Assembly: GCF_003325355.1 (NCBI RefSeq) | Contig: NZ_CP030850.1 | Span: 3,224,001-3,288,000 of the forward strand | Direction: 5' to 3' | DNA length: 64,000 nt | Source: Runella rosea | Lineage (GTDB): Bacteria; Bacteroidota; Bacteroidia; Cytophagales; Spirosomataceae | Shown: piece after piece, positions 1 through 8,418 of the stretch | Numbering within the stretch: position 1 is the first letter of the stretch | Layout: each line of letters starts with the position of its first letter | Notes under the pieces: model-generated | Databases searched by the model: none | Told to the model about the DNA's origin: nothing | Seen by the model: only the letters and a program-made list of their open reading frames with translations | Translations under genes and position numbers: made by a program

Positions 1-481
1 GGTTTATTTTGTTGTCCATCAAGCCATTGCCCAAGACAAAGCCACCCGTCCGAGCCCGCCAGCGCAGGTAGTGCAAAAGGTAGGAAACGCGACCGTAACC
101 GTCAGTTACGGTCAACCTTCCGTCAAAGGTCGCAAGGTGTGGGGCGAGCTGGTTCCCTACGGTCAGGTGTGGCGTACGGGAGCCAACGAAGCCACCACAT
201 TTGAAGTGGACCAAGACGTCAAAATTGAAGGTCAAAACCTCTCCGCTGGCAAGTACGGTTTTTTTACCCTTCCTACCGAAAACGAGTGGACCATCATCTT
301 TAACAAAATTCCTAATCAGTGGGGCGCGTTCAAGTACGACGCTAATCAGGACGCACTAAGGGTGAGTGTTAAACCTAAAAAGTCGGCGGCGTTTAACGAA
401 AAATTGGTCTACACCATCTCCCCCAAAGGTACCGTGGGCATCTTATGGGAAAACGTGGAAGTTGATTTTAAAGTGAAGTAA
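1..481 (+). CDS. DUF2911 domain protein (5' end outside the window)
   Basis: The reading frame is open from base 2, so the start codon lies before the window; the in-frame GTG at 71 is internal. The first visible residues run through AIAQDKATRPSPPAQ, which looks like the end of a signal peptide followed by the Arg-Pro-Ser-Pro-Pro segment common at the start of DUF2911 domains. The remainder (YGQPSVKGRKVWG, PYGQVWRTGANEATTFE, AGKYGFFTLP) matches the conserved core of this small secreted beta-rich family. Biochemical function is unknown. The next gene starts 16 bp after the stop, so the two are probably cotranscribed. Family assignment is confident; role is not. Confidence 0.88.
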   Translation, partial: VYFVVHQAIAQDKATRPSPPAQVVQKVGNATVTVSYGQPSVKGRKVWGELVPYGQVWRTGANEATTFEVDQDVKIEGQNLSAGKYGFFTLPTENEWTIIFNKIPNQWGAFKYDANQDALRVSVKPKKSAAFNEKLVYTISPKGTVGILWENVEVDFKVK

Positions 482-497
482 ATCAACACAAAAGTCA

Positions 498-1601
498 ATG
501 AAACTTACAGCCATTTTATTCATCATCGGGTGGTCGCTCCAGGCGACCGCCCAAACATTGATTCCATTTGACTCCCGCCAATGGACCATCGAGGCCGAAC
601 AAAGCAGAGTGGAAGATTTTCAGGGAAAGAAAGCTCTGTTTCTCAAAAAAGGAATGGCCTACGCCAAAGAAGCGCAGCTACAGGACGGTATCATCGAATT
701 TGACATTGCTTTTCCGCAGGAACGCGGTTTTACAGGCGTTACCTTTCGGATGCAGGATACCAAAAACTACGAGGAATTTTATCTGCGTCCACACCAATCC
801 GGCAATCCCGACGCCAACCAATACACCCCTGTTTATGAATCAATATCAAGCTGGCAACTATACCATGGCCAAGGCTACGGCGTGCCCGTTAAGTACAGAT
901 TCAATCAGTGGTTTCACGTCAAACTGGTGATTTCGGGCAGTCGCGGCGAAGTATTCATTGACGACATGAGCAAGGCCGTTCTATCCATTCCGGTCTTGAA
1001 ACGGACAGTAAAAACGGGCATGTTGGGAATCTATGCCAACGGAAATGTGGGTTCTTATTTTGCCAACTTCACCTACACGCCACAATCAAATCCCGTATTA
1101 ACAAGCACTTTCAAGCCCGAAGCACCCATGCCTCCCCATACCATTGCCGAATGGCAGGTTTCGAGTCCGTTTGCAGGCGACAAACTGGATAAACTCTACC
1201 GATTGACCAGCGCTCAAAAAGACAACCTGGCGTGGCAAAAACTGACCGCGGAAACGACCGGCACTGCCAACCTCGCCGCTATCTCAACGTTTGACAACGA
1301 GCACAACACCGTGTTCGCAAAAGTCGTCATTACCGCTGATAATGAGCAAATCAAAAAGTTGCATTTGGGTTTCAGCGATAAAGCCACCGTATACTTCAAT
1401 GACCAAATCCTGTATTCGGGCCATGATAAATTTCTGTCGCGCGATTACCGATTTCTGGGCACGATCGGGTATTTTGATGAAGTTTTTCTACCCCTTAAAA
1501 AAGGTAGAAATGAGCTTTGGATCGCAGTTTCCGAAACGTTTGGCGGCTGGGGCCTGAAGGCAAAAATGGAAGATTCGGAAGGAATAAAAATTGAGAAATA
1601 A
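498..1601 (+). CDS. Secreted protein with laminin-G/DUF1080-like N-terminal domain
   Basis: This is a 367-residue protein with a signal peptide (cleavage probably after ATAQ, about residue 19). Residues ~25-195 look like a concanavalin-like jelly roll of the laminin-G / 3-keto-disaccharide hydrolase type, with the ligand-side pattern GFTGVTFRMQD, WFHVKLVISG and GMLGIYANGNVGSYFANF. Residues ~255-360 form a second beta-rich unit (ATVYFNDQILYSG, GRNELWIAVSETFGGWG) resembling the jelly-roll tails of glycosidases. No catalytic motif was identified, so binding of a carbohydrate or surface ligand is an inference. It lies 16 bp after the DUF2911 gene. Confidence 0.8.
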   Translation: MKLTAILFIIGWSLQATAQTLIPFDSRQWTIEAEQSRVEDFQGKKALFLKKGMAYAKEAQLQDGIIEFDIAFPQERGFTGVTFRMQDTKNYEEFYLRPHQSGNPDANQYTPVYESISSWQLYHGQGYGVPVKYRFNQWFHVKLVISGSRGEVFIDDMSKAVLSIPVLKRTVKTGMLGIYANGNVGSYFANFTYTPQSNPVLTSTFKPEAPMPPHTIAEWQVSSPFAGDKLDKLYRLTSAQKDNLAWQKLTAETTGTANLAAISTFDNEHNTVFAKVVITADNEQIKKLHLGFSDKATVYFNDQILYSGHDKFLSRDYRFLGTIGYFDEVFLPLKKGRNELWIAVSETFGGWGLKAKMEDSEGIKIEK

Positions 1602-1691
1602 AGGCATTCAGAAAGAGAAGTAAAAAAAGAGCACAAAATCGCTTTAGCATACACCGATTCTCTATTTCGAAAATCTCTTCGATGACTCCCT

Positions 1692-2558
1692 ATGAATACC
1701 ATCCAAAAACTGCTTTTTTTACTAATTTTCCTGCCATCAAGTCTCATTATGGCCCAGAAAGACACAGTAATTGTCAAAAACATCACCTATGCCGAAGCCG
1801 ACGGCAAAAAATTAACGTTAGATATTTACAAACTCAGAGCGCAAAAGGAGCCTTATTTGATTGTGTGGATTCACGGCGGGGCGTGGCATTCGGGTAGTAA
1901 AGAAAATCCGCCATTGGGGATGTTAACGCATGGCTACGCGCTGGCAAGCGTTGATTTTCGGGCCAGTACCGAAAAAGCGTTTCCTGGGCCTGTCCACGAT
2001 ATCAAAGCGGCTATTCGTTTTTTGCGGGCCAATGCCGCCCAATACGGTTATAAATCAGACAAAATCATCATTTGGGGCGCTTCCTCTGGTGGGCATTTGG
2101 CCGCCTTGGTCGCCACCACCAACAACAATCCCACGCTCGAAGGAACACTCGGAAATTTTCTCACTACTTCCTCATCCGTGCAGGCTTGCATTGATTTCTT
2201 TGGCCCTACCAACCTGCTGACCATCCTGAGCCAATCAACGCCGCACGGGCTGAATGTGCGTTTGCCTGCCTTGGCAATCCTATTGGGCAAACCCGTGGAG
2301 CAGGTGCCTGAATTGGCCAAAGCCGCCAGCCCAGTTTATCAGGTCAGTGCAAGTGCCCCTCCCCTTTTTATTGTACATGGCGAGCAAGACAATCAGGTCC
2401 CCATCAACCAATCCATCGAGTTGATGAGTGCCTACAAAAGCAAAAACCTGCCCGTTCAAATCGAATTTATCCCCAACGCGGGGCACTCCGGCCCGGCGTA
2501 TGGAACCAAAGAGTTGATGAATAAAATATCTGCTTTTTTGAAGGAAATGCAGTTTTAG
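1692..2558 (+). CDS. Secreted alpha/beta-hydrolase, esterase/lipase (HGGAW family)
   Basis: This is a 288-residue serine hydrolase related to bacterial acetyl-esterases and feruloyl-esterase-like enzymes. An N-terminal signal peptide ends around MAQ (residue 21). The oxyanion-hole motif HGGAW is at 61-65, the nucleophile elbow GASSG at 129-133 (Ser131), the acid is probably Asp233 in HGEQD, and the base His265 in NAGHSG. All triad residues are therefore present. The ATG at 1692 is chosen because it gives the signal peptide directly. A 90-bp gap separates it from the preceding gene. The substrate, perhaps a carbohydrate ester, is inferred only from family and neighbourhood. Confidence 0.9.
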   Translation: MNTIQKLLFLLIFLPSSLIMAQKDTVIVKNITYAEADGKKLTLDIYKLRAQKEPYLIVWIHGGAWHSGSKENPPLGMLTHGYALASVDFRASTEKAFPGPVHDIKAAIRFLRANAAQYGYKSDKIIIWGASSGGHLAALVATTNNNPTLEGTLGNFLTTSSSVQACIDFFGPTNLLTILSQSTPHGLNVRLPALAILLGKPVEQVPELAKAASPVYQVSASAPPLFIVHGEQDNQVPINQSIELMSAYKSKNLPVQIEFIPNAGHSGPAYGTKELMNKISAFLKEMQF

Positions 2559-2560
2559 AC

Positions 2561-2588
2561 AAAAAAGGGCAGACGCAAGCGCCTGCCC
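2561..2588 (-). terminator. Intrinsic terminator after the cytochrome-domain gene
   Basis: The hairpin pairs GGGCAG (2567-2572) with CTGCCC (2583-2588), with further pairing of CGC/GCG inside. On the minus strand it is followed by six T. It lies 22 bases past the stop of the minus-strand gene ending at 2611. It also sits in the convergent gap after the esterase gene, but has no T run in the + direction. Confidence 0.75.
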
Positions 2589-2610
2589 CTAAGGATTTCT
2601 CTTTAGACTA

Positions 2611-5600
2611 TTATTCCAAAGGATGTTCTTTCAACAATTTTGAAGAAGTATAAATATCGCTTTGGCTGGCCGTGGCAGCGCGTACTGCTTTGACTTTTTC
2701 GGGCGAAATCGCAGAGGCTTTATTGCCAAACGAGTTCCGTACGTAAGTCAATACAGCGGCCACCTCCTTATCATTCAATAGACCGCCAAAAGGCGTCATC
2801 GGTACTTGCCCAGGGTATTGTTTCCCGCTTACTTCAATCGGACCGAGCAATCCTTTCAACACGATTTTGATTAAGCGCTCCTCATTTCCCTGCACCCATT
2901 TGCCCGCAAGTGGCGGGAAGCCAGACGCTGAAAGCCCCTTACCATCCGCTTGGTGACAGGTAATACAGTAGCCTTCTTTGCTGTAAATGGTTTTTCCCAA
3001 CTTGAAAGCCTCCAATTCAGCTCCTTTCAACGCCGAAACGACTTCTGCTTCTTTTTTCTTAGCAACATTTTCTCCATTCAAGTGCGCTACTGCTGTTTCG
3101 TGGGCATGAATCATCCACTCGTCCAACGGTTTCTTTTTGGCTTCGGCCAGAATAGGCAATCCTTTTTCTTTGCCAATCCACGAAGTAGCAACAATCGCCA
3201 CCAACCGCACTCTCGGGTTTTCATCTTTGACCGCCTGCATCAGCAACGCCGCTTGGTCAGCTACTTGGTGCCCAGTGTAGCGTACCACCTGAACCGCCGC
3301 CGCTCTAACGCGGTAATCTTTGGCTTTGAGCAATTGGCGCAGCAGTTTTTGGTCTACTTTATCCAATCCCCAACTTACCCACAGTCCTTCCAGTAGATGA
3401 TGTTCGTAACGCGCATCGGCTTTGTTCAAACCTGCTGCCCATTTCGTTATTTTTGGCAATACTTCGGCAGCATCTCTACCTCTCAATTCACGACGGGTAC
3501 GGTAGCGGGTACGGTATTCGGGCAATTTGAGATTATCCAAAAGTGCATCAACGCTTGCGCCGTCTATCTTGGCAGGAGTTACTAGCGGCCGAGAAGGGTA
3601 AGTAACGCGGTACACTCTTCCATGGACATGATCGCGTAGAGGGTCACGGGCGTTGTGCTGCATGTGGCCGATAAGAATATTATGCCAGTCAATAACATAC
3701 AACGAGCCATCAGGTGCAATTTCCATGTCAACGGGGCGGAAATTACGGTCTTCACTCACAATCAAATCTTGGCGATGTTTGGTCTTGTAGCCCGTACCGT
3801 CGTCCCAAATTTGGTGCTGTTTTGTACCCAAAAATCCGATAGTATTATTGATAAGCATATCTCCCTGTACTTCATCAGGAAAATGACGGCTCCACAAAAA
3901 CTCCAGTCCAGACGTGGGACGTACCATGTGGTCTTTTTCAATCAATTGGAATGACTTATGCGTAGCCTGTCCGTAGCGCGGCAACACCGAGCCGGGCAAC
4001 ATCCAACGAACGTCAGGGCTGGAAGTTTCAGCAAAGAAAGGCTGTCCCCAATCGTCAAAAGCAATCCCCCAAGGGTTAGGAATTGCCAATTGGGCGGTGC
4101 GTTCCAATTTATGCAATTGTGGAGCATAACGGTAAAACCCTCCGTTGGTAGCCCGAACAGGGCCGTAAGGTGTTTCTACATTGGTGTGTAAAAACACTCC
4201 TTCTCCCGTATAAATAGCTCCCGAAGGATCGGCGCAAAACGCGCTACTGTTGTGATGGGTATCGTGGTCGTCAAAACCGCTCAGGAGAATTTCTACTTTA
4301 TCGGCCTTGTCATCTCCGTTGGTATCAGTAAACAATTTTAAGTTGGTTCCCTGAGAAACGTACACCCCTTCTTTGGCTATTTCAAAACCAAGCGGCAGGT
4401 GCAAACCATCGACAAACACTGTCTGTTTATCGGCTTTACCGTCACCGTTGGTGTCTTCTAAAATCAAGATTTTGTCATTGGGTTTAGCATCTCCCGGCTT
4501 ATAGTGCGGATAGCTCGGCATCGTTGCGACCCACAAACGTCCTTTGTTATCAAAAGACATTTGTACGGGATTGGCTAAGTCATTAAACTCAGCTTCTGAA
4601 GCAAAAAGCTCAATTTTATAGCCCGCTGGCACTTTCAGCTTGTTGAGCGCATCTTGTCCGTAGAGGTAGGTAAGACTACCGTTTTTCTCGGGATTGAAGT
4701 TGGTTTTAACGGGAGGCAACGGTGTAGTGTTTTTGTCGGCGGCGGCAAGGTCTGTTTTCTCGCCTTTAGAAGCGGCTAACCAAATGGCTTTGTCACGAAT
4801 ATCGGTCATTTCCCGAATTTTCTTAATCTCAGCGGGATAGTTGTCGGGGCCAAACGGATTGTAGCGACGCCCGTACACGTGTACCCCATTCGGGATTTTA
4901 TAGTCATTGTGCCACATCCAGTTTTTCTCCATGACGGCATCGTGCACCAATTTGCGGTTGGCTTCGGCTTTAGCGGCGGTTTTTCCAAACAGTTGGTCCG
5001 TCAATAAAATGCTCAGTTTTTTATAACCAGCTTCATTGAGTTGCAATCCATCGATGGTCAGCGGCTCTTTGCTTTCATTGTACCATTTTTGCGAAGGCGT
5101 AAAAGCATCCACAAAAAGCACGTTGTTTTGGTCGGCTACTTCCTGCATGGCTTTGGTGTACAAGAGCAAGTTTTCATTCTCCTTTTTGCCATTGGGCAAG
5201 TCGTACATAGCCGATAAATCTTCAAACGCAATGGGTGAAACGAGCGCCAATTGCGGCGGCGTTGTTCCATTGTATTTTTGGCTCAGGGTATGTTTGATAA
5301 ATGCATCAAGTTCTGCTTTGTAGTTGGCCAATCCTGCTTTTCCCTGATAGGATTCATTGAACCCAAAAAAAGCCACGATAATGTCCGTTTTAAGACGAGT
5401 AAGCCATTGGTCGGGTGTGTCAAAGTGGCCCTCGCTATTTGAGTAGTTGGCGTATTCGGTCTGAAATTTTTCAGCCCCGGGAAACGCCCAAGGCGAATTT
5501 CTGCTGGCGTGCGGACGAAAACCTGGAGTATCACCGCCATCGCACATGTTGCGGATAACAAGTGAATTCTCTGGATAGCGAACGTGCATTTCGGTTTCAA

Positions 5601-5763
5601 AGTGACCGTAATTCATCATTCGTGACCCCAAATTATTGCCAATCAGTGAAATGTGGGCCCCATTTCCAACTGTCAGAGTATTGGATTGATTGAATTGGAA
5701 AGAGCTGAAAACAATCAACATCAATCCAACGGCGATGAGCAATCCCTTGATACGTATTCTCAT
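2611..5763 (-). CDS. SGNH hydrolase-like / beta-propeller / HEAT / cytochrome c protein (PVC-type heme-binding family)
   Basis: This exported protein has 1050 residues. After a signal anchor (~7-24), residues ~30-260 are an SGNH/GDSL-like fold, but the usual GDS is replaced by ISLIGNN, so esterase activity is doubtful. Residues ~370-720 form a sugar-dehydrogenase-like beta-propeller (PAGYKIELFASE, calcium-type loops DTNGDGKADK and DTNGDDKADK). Residues ~760-900 are HEAT-like repeats, and ~920-1015 a cytochrome c domain with CITCH (933-937) and probable distal ligand Met989 in VPMTPFG. The layout matches the 'PVC-type heme-binding CxxCH' proteins. It probably oxidises or binds a carbohydrate outside the inner membrane. 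It is the last gene of locus A, 62 bp after thuA. Confidence 0.88.
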   Translation of the reverse strand: MRIRIKGLLIAVGLMLIVFSSFQFNQSNTLTVGNGAHISLIGNNLGSRMMNYGHFETEMHVRYPENSLVIRNMCDGGDTPGFRPHASRNSPWAFPGAEKFQTEYANYSNSEGHFDTPDQWLTRLKTDIIVAFFGFNESYQGKAGLANYKAELDAFIKHTLSQKYNGTTPPQLALVSPIAFEDLSAMYDLPNGKKENENLLLYTKAMQEVADQNNVLFVDAFTPSQKWYNESKEPLTIDGLQLNEAGYKKLSILLTDQLFGKTAAKAEANRKLVHDAVMEKNWMWHNDYKIPNGVHVYGRRYNPFGPDNYPAEIKKIREMTDIRDKAIWLAASKGEKTDLAAADKNTTPLPPVKTNFNPEKNGSLTYLYGQDALNKLKVPAGYKIELFASEAEFNDLANPVQMSFDNKGRLWVATMPSYPHYKPGDAKPNDKILILEDTNGDGKADKQTVFVDGLHLPLGFEIAKEGVYVSQGTNLKLFTDTNGDDKADKVEILLSGFDDHDTHHNSSAFCADPSGAIYTGEGVFLHTNVETPYGPVRATNGGFYRYAPQLHKLERTAQLAIPNPWGIAFDDWGQPFFAETSSPDVRWMLPGSVLPRYGQATHKSFQLIEKDHMVRPTSGLEFLWSRHFPDEVQGDMLINNTIGFLGTKQHQIWDDGTGYKTKHRQDLIVSEDRNFRPVDMEIAPDGSLYVIDWHNILIGHMQHNARDPLRDHVHGRVYRVTYPSRPLVTPAKIDGASVDALLDNLKLPEYRTRYRTRRELRGRDAAEVLPKITKWAAGLNKADARYEHHLLEGLWVSWGLDKVDQKLLRQLLKAKDYRVRAAAVQVVRYTGHQVADQAALLMQAVKDENPRVRLVAIVATSWIGKEKGLPILAEAKKKPLDEWMIHAHETAVAHLNGENVAKKKEAEVVSALKGAELEAFKLGKTIYSKEGYCITCHQADGKGLSASGFPPLAGKWVQGNEERLIKIVLKGLLGPIEVSGKQYPGQVPMTPFGGLLNDKEVAAVLTYVRNSFGNKASAISPEKVKAVRAATASQSDIYTSSKLLKEHPLE

Positions 5764-5825
5764 TGGGTTTAGTTATTTTAAATTTTTAACTCGTAATTAA
5801 TAATGATGTATTTAGTACTGCTCTA

Positions 5826-6728
5826 CTAGTTTACAATACCTCGGTAAGGCACATTTATTTCCATTTTACCTTTCCATTTTTTAGGAACGGGTTTGCCCAA
5901 CAACCAATGTATTGCGTTGATGGTGAGCCGCTGAACACCTTCTTGTTGAAAATCTTCGGGGTGCCCCAGCGTCGTAAAAAACACTTTGGCATTGGCTTTA
6001 TTTTTCCACGTCCAAGCTACTGGATTATCAATGGCGGCCTTGTCAGGATTTACTGATTTTCCCATCAGCAGTGGGGTGGCATCCTGCGGCGGATAATCGG
6101 GGCGAACGCGGTACAACCACGAAGCCGCGTGAAAAGCAGAAGGTACGCCCGTCAGAATCGGGTGCTTGGCTGCTTCGGCAATCACCGTTACGTCGGTGGT
6201 ACTTTTGTGTCCGTAGTGGGTGTGGCCCGCTTTGCCCCAGCCTGGAGGCGACCCAAAAGCCCTTTCTCCAAACGCATTCCAAGCTTCGGAAGCGTGTCCT
6301 TTGGGGAAATTAAATGCGTGCGTAGAAGTTCGAAAACCCATCACTGGCTTGCCAGAATTAAGGTATTCGTCGAGGTATTGGAGTTGGTCGGGCGGCAATT
6401 GACGCCAGCGCAAGAAAAACACCGCCAAATCTGCTTCGCGGAGCGCTTCTAAACCAGGGATATTTTTTTCGGCATTTTGGTCAGGAAATGACTTGAGTAC
6501 TTTGGTACGTACGCCGTAGTTTTTTTCTAATTCAGCCGCAATGAGCGGGAGGGTTTGTTCGCCGCCGTATTCATGATCGCCAGCCACAAAAACGACCAAC
6601 GGTTTCTTTTTTGGCGGAGCTGTTTTTTGGGGAGAATCAAAGGCGGAAACGGCCACAATCCCTAACATTAGGAACAGCCCCGAAAACCAATGGTTGGCAA
6701 CAATACGACTTACAGTACGCTTTATCAT
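5826..6728 (-). CDS. ThuA-like domain protein
   Basis: This is a 300-residue protein with an N-terminal hydrophobic export signal (~16-31). The body has the class I glutamine-amidotransferase-like fold of the ThuA family: VVFVAGDHEYGGEQTLP near the start, LAVFFLRWRQLPPDQ, GKPVMGFRTSTHAF, and HPILTGVP followed by a late FFTTLGHPEDF segment. ThuA-type proteins are linked to trehalose or other sugar metabolism, but the reaction is not established for this branch. Here it sits between susD and the cytochrome-domain protein, suggesting a role in sugar processing. Gaps on either side are 155 bp and 62 bp. Confidence 0.88.
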   Translation of the reverse strand: MIKRTVSRIVANHWFSGLFLMLGIVAVSAFDSPQKTAPPKKKPLVVFVAGDHEYGGEQTLPLIAAELEKNYGVRTKVLKSFPDQNAEKNIPGLEALREADLAVFFLRWRQLPPDQLQYLDEYLNSGKPVMGFRTSTHAFNFPKGHASEAWNAFGERAFGSPPGWGKAGHTHYGHKSTTDVTVIAEAAKHPILTGVPSAFHAASWLYRVRPDYPPQDATPLLMGKSVNPDKAAIDNPVAWTWKNKANAKVFFTTLGHPEDFQQEGVQRLTINAIHWLLGKPVPKKWKGKMEINVPYRGIVN

Positions 6729-6820
6729 GCAGTGTGTCTTTAAGCGGGTTTTTAAACAATTCTAAACTTAAAAGCTATTTGCTATAGCCAGTACTTAAAA
6801 AGTTGTATTTCTAAAATTTA

Positions 6821-6854
6821 TACCGTAAGCACCTAAGAAAAGATGCTTACGGTA
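6821..6854 (-). terminator. 11-bp perfect hairpin after susD of locus A
   Basis: TACCGTAAGCA (6821-6831) pairs perfectly with TGCTTACGGTA (6844-6854) across a 12-nt loop. It lies 30 bases downstream of the susD stop and upstream of thuA. On the minus strand only a weak T-rich tract follows, so it may be a partial terminator or a 3'-end stabilising hairpin that lowers expression of the downstream genes. Confidence 0.6.
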
Positions 6855-6883
6855 AGAAATCACTTCTATCTACAAAACATTTA

Positions 6884-8401
6884 TCAATAACCCGAATTCT
6901 GCTTCAACTTATTGTTGTTGCGAATTTCGGCGGTGGGGATCGGAAACAGCAATTCTCTTTCTTTGAGCACGGGGCCGTATGAAAACTTGTGCCCTGCAAA
7001 ATCCTCAAACTTCTTGGTTGTCACGTTAAACGCTTTGCGTAGGCGGGTCATGTCGTACCAAGTTTTGTTCTCAAAACTCAGCTCATGCCAACGCTCTTTC
7101 CAAATCGCTTCTCTGAGTTGCACTTTGGTTAAACCAGCCAAATCGGGTAGTTGAGCACGTCGGCGAATGGCATTCACAGCTTCATACGCCGCTGCCGACG
7201 GGCCATTTGCTTCGTTTTCGGCTTCGGCATAGGTCAACAAAACCTCCGCATAACGCATCATTGTCCAGTTCAGGCCACTGCTTGTGGTGCTGAGTTGGGC
7301 TTCGGTATCGAAGTGTTTGTACAGGTAATACCCTCCCAAATTTCGGGTTTTGGTACGGTCGCTCCGCAGTGAGAAAGAAGTGTAATAAAATTGCTTTTCG
7401 GCCGCTCGTTTGTCTCCATTTTCGTACGATTCTACGAATTCTTTATTGGCAAAAATAGCCCCAGTTTCATCCGTATAGGCCGAAATCCCCTGATTGTACG
7501 GAATAATGGATGTTTGCCAATTGGAAGGCAATACGAAAGCGACATATTGCGCCATGAAAATGTTTTCGCCGATGTTCTTTTTGGCGGGATTACGCAAATC
7601 ATCATACGACGGGAACAGGCTAAATTTGCCAGAATCAACTACTTCCTTGGCCTTATCAGCCGCTTTTTTGTAGTATTCAGCGCCTTTTTGCAAGGGGAAT
7701 CCTGCCATGGTAAGGTATACACTCGACAGCAGCGACTTAACCGCCCCTAAAGACACACGCCCAGTGGCATCTGTGTACGGCAAGCCGGAAGCTTCCGCCT
7801 CAATCAAATCGGCTACGATTACCTTATATACCTCTTCTGGCGATACCTGCGTAGGATATAAATCGGGCGATTTCAAATCAACTGGCTCTGTAATGAGCGA
7901 AATGTTGCCGAAGATGCGCACCAAATCATAGTAATACAACGCCCGCAGGAATCGTGCTTCGCCCAAATAACGCTTCTTAGCGGCTTCATTCATCGAAATG
8001 CCTGGTATTTTCGCAATCGCTAGATTTGCGTTGGCAATGCCCCGATAGTGGCTGGTCCAGTACGTGGCACCGTAACCATTGTCTGAGTTATTAACCAGAT
8101 TTCGCACAAAAATGCTGTTTTGGGCCTGCCCCAACTCGGTGTTGGCCAAGCCAGTGGCAAATTCCAGCATCATCCATGGCGCGCCGCCAAATCCACCTCC
8201 CAACACGTTCCGAAGGTTTTCGTAAATGGAGTTCACCACACTTTCGGCGTGTTCGGGCTTGGTGAAATAGTTTTCCATCGTAAAATTTGAACGATCGGGC
8301 TCTTCTAAAAAATCGGAGCAGCTCACCCCGCACAAAACCAATGTTCCGCTCAGTATCAGTTGACTAAAAAACTTTATAGTGTATTTCATTAGAGTATCCA
8401 T
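6884..8401 (-). CDS. SusD/RagB-family nutrient-binding lipoprotein (locus A)
   Basis: This is a 505-residue outer-membrane lipoprotein that caps the partner SusC transporter and captures ligand. The lipobox is LCGVSC, with lipidated Cys28 followed by SDFLEEP, the usual SusD opening. Typical family segments follow: EARFLRALYYYDLVRIFGNI (TPR region), LLTYAEAENEANGP, AVNAIRRRAQLPDL, and a C-terminal LKERELLFPIPTAEI...NNNKLKQNSGY. An alternative start four codons in (8389) also leaves a good signal peptide and may be the true one. It begins 17 bp after the susC stop, so the two are cotranscribed. The ligand is unknown. Confidence 0.95.
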   Translation of the reverse strand: MDTLMKYTIKFFSQLILSGTLVLCGVSCSDFLEEPDRSNFTMENYFTKPEHAESVVNSIYENLRNVLGGGFGGAPWMMLEFATGLANTELGQAQNSIFVRNLVNNSDNGYGATYWTSHYRGIANANLAIAKIPGISMNEAAKKRYLGEARFLRALYYYDLVRIFGNISLITEPVDLKSPDLYPTQVSPEEVYKVIVADLIEAEASGLPYTDATGRVSLGAVKSLLSSVYLTMAGFPLQKGAEYYKKAADKAKEVVDSGKFSLFPSYDDLRNPAKKNIGENIFMAQYVAFVLPSNWQTSIIPYNQGISAYTDETGAIFANKEFVESYENGDKRAAEKQFYYTSFSLRSDRTKTRNLGGYYLYKHFDTEAQLSTTSSGLNWTMMRYAEVLLTYAEAENEANGPSAAAYEAVNAIRRRAQLPDLAGLTKVQLREAIWKERWHELSFENKTWYDMTRLRKAFNVTTKKFEDFAGHKFSYGPVLKERELLFPIPTAEIRNNNKLKQNSGY

Positions 8402-8418
8402 TAAAAATTACACAACTA

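Noticed and set aside
6129-6452. 107-codon + strand frame opposite thuA
   Set aside because: Shadow frame; the ThuA motifs on the minus strand are unambiguous.
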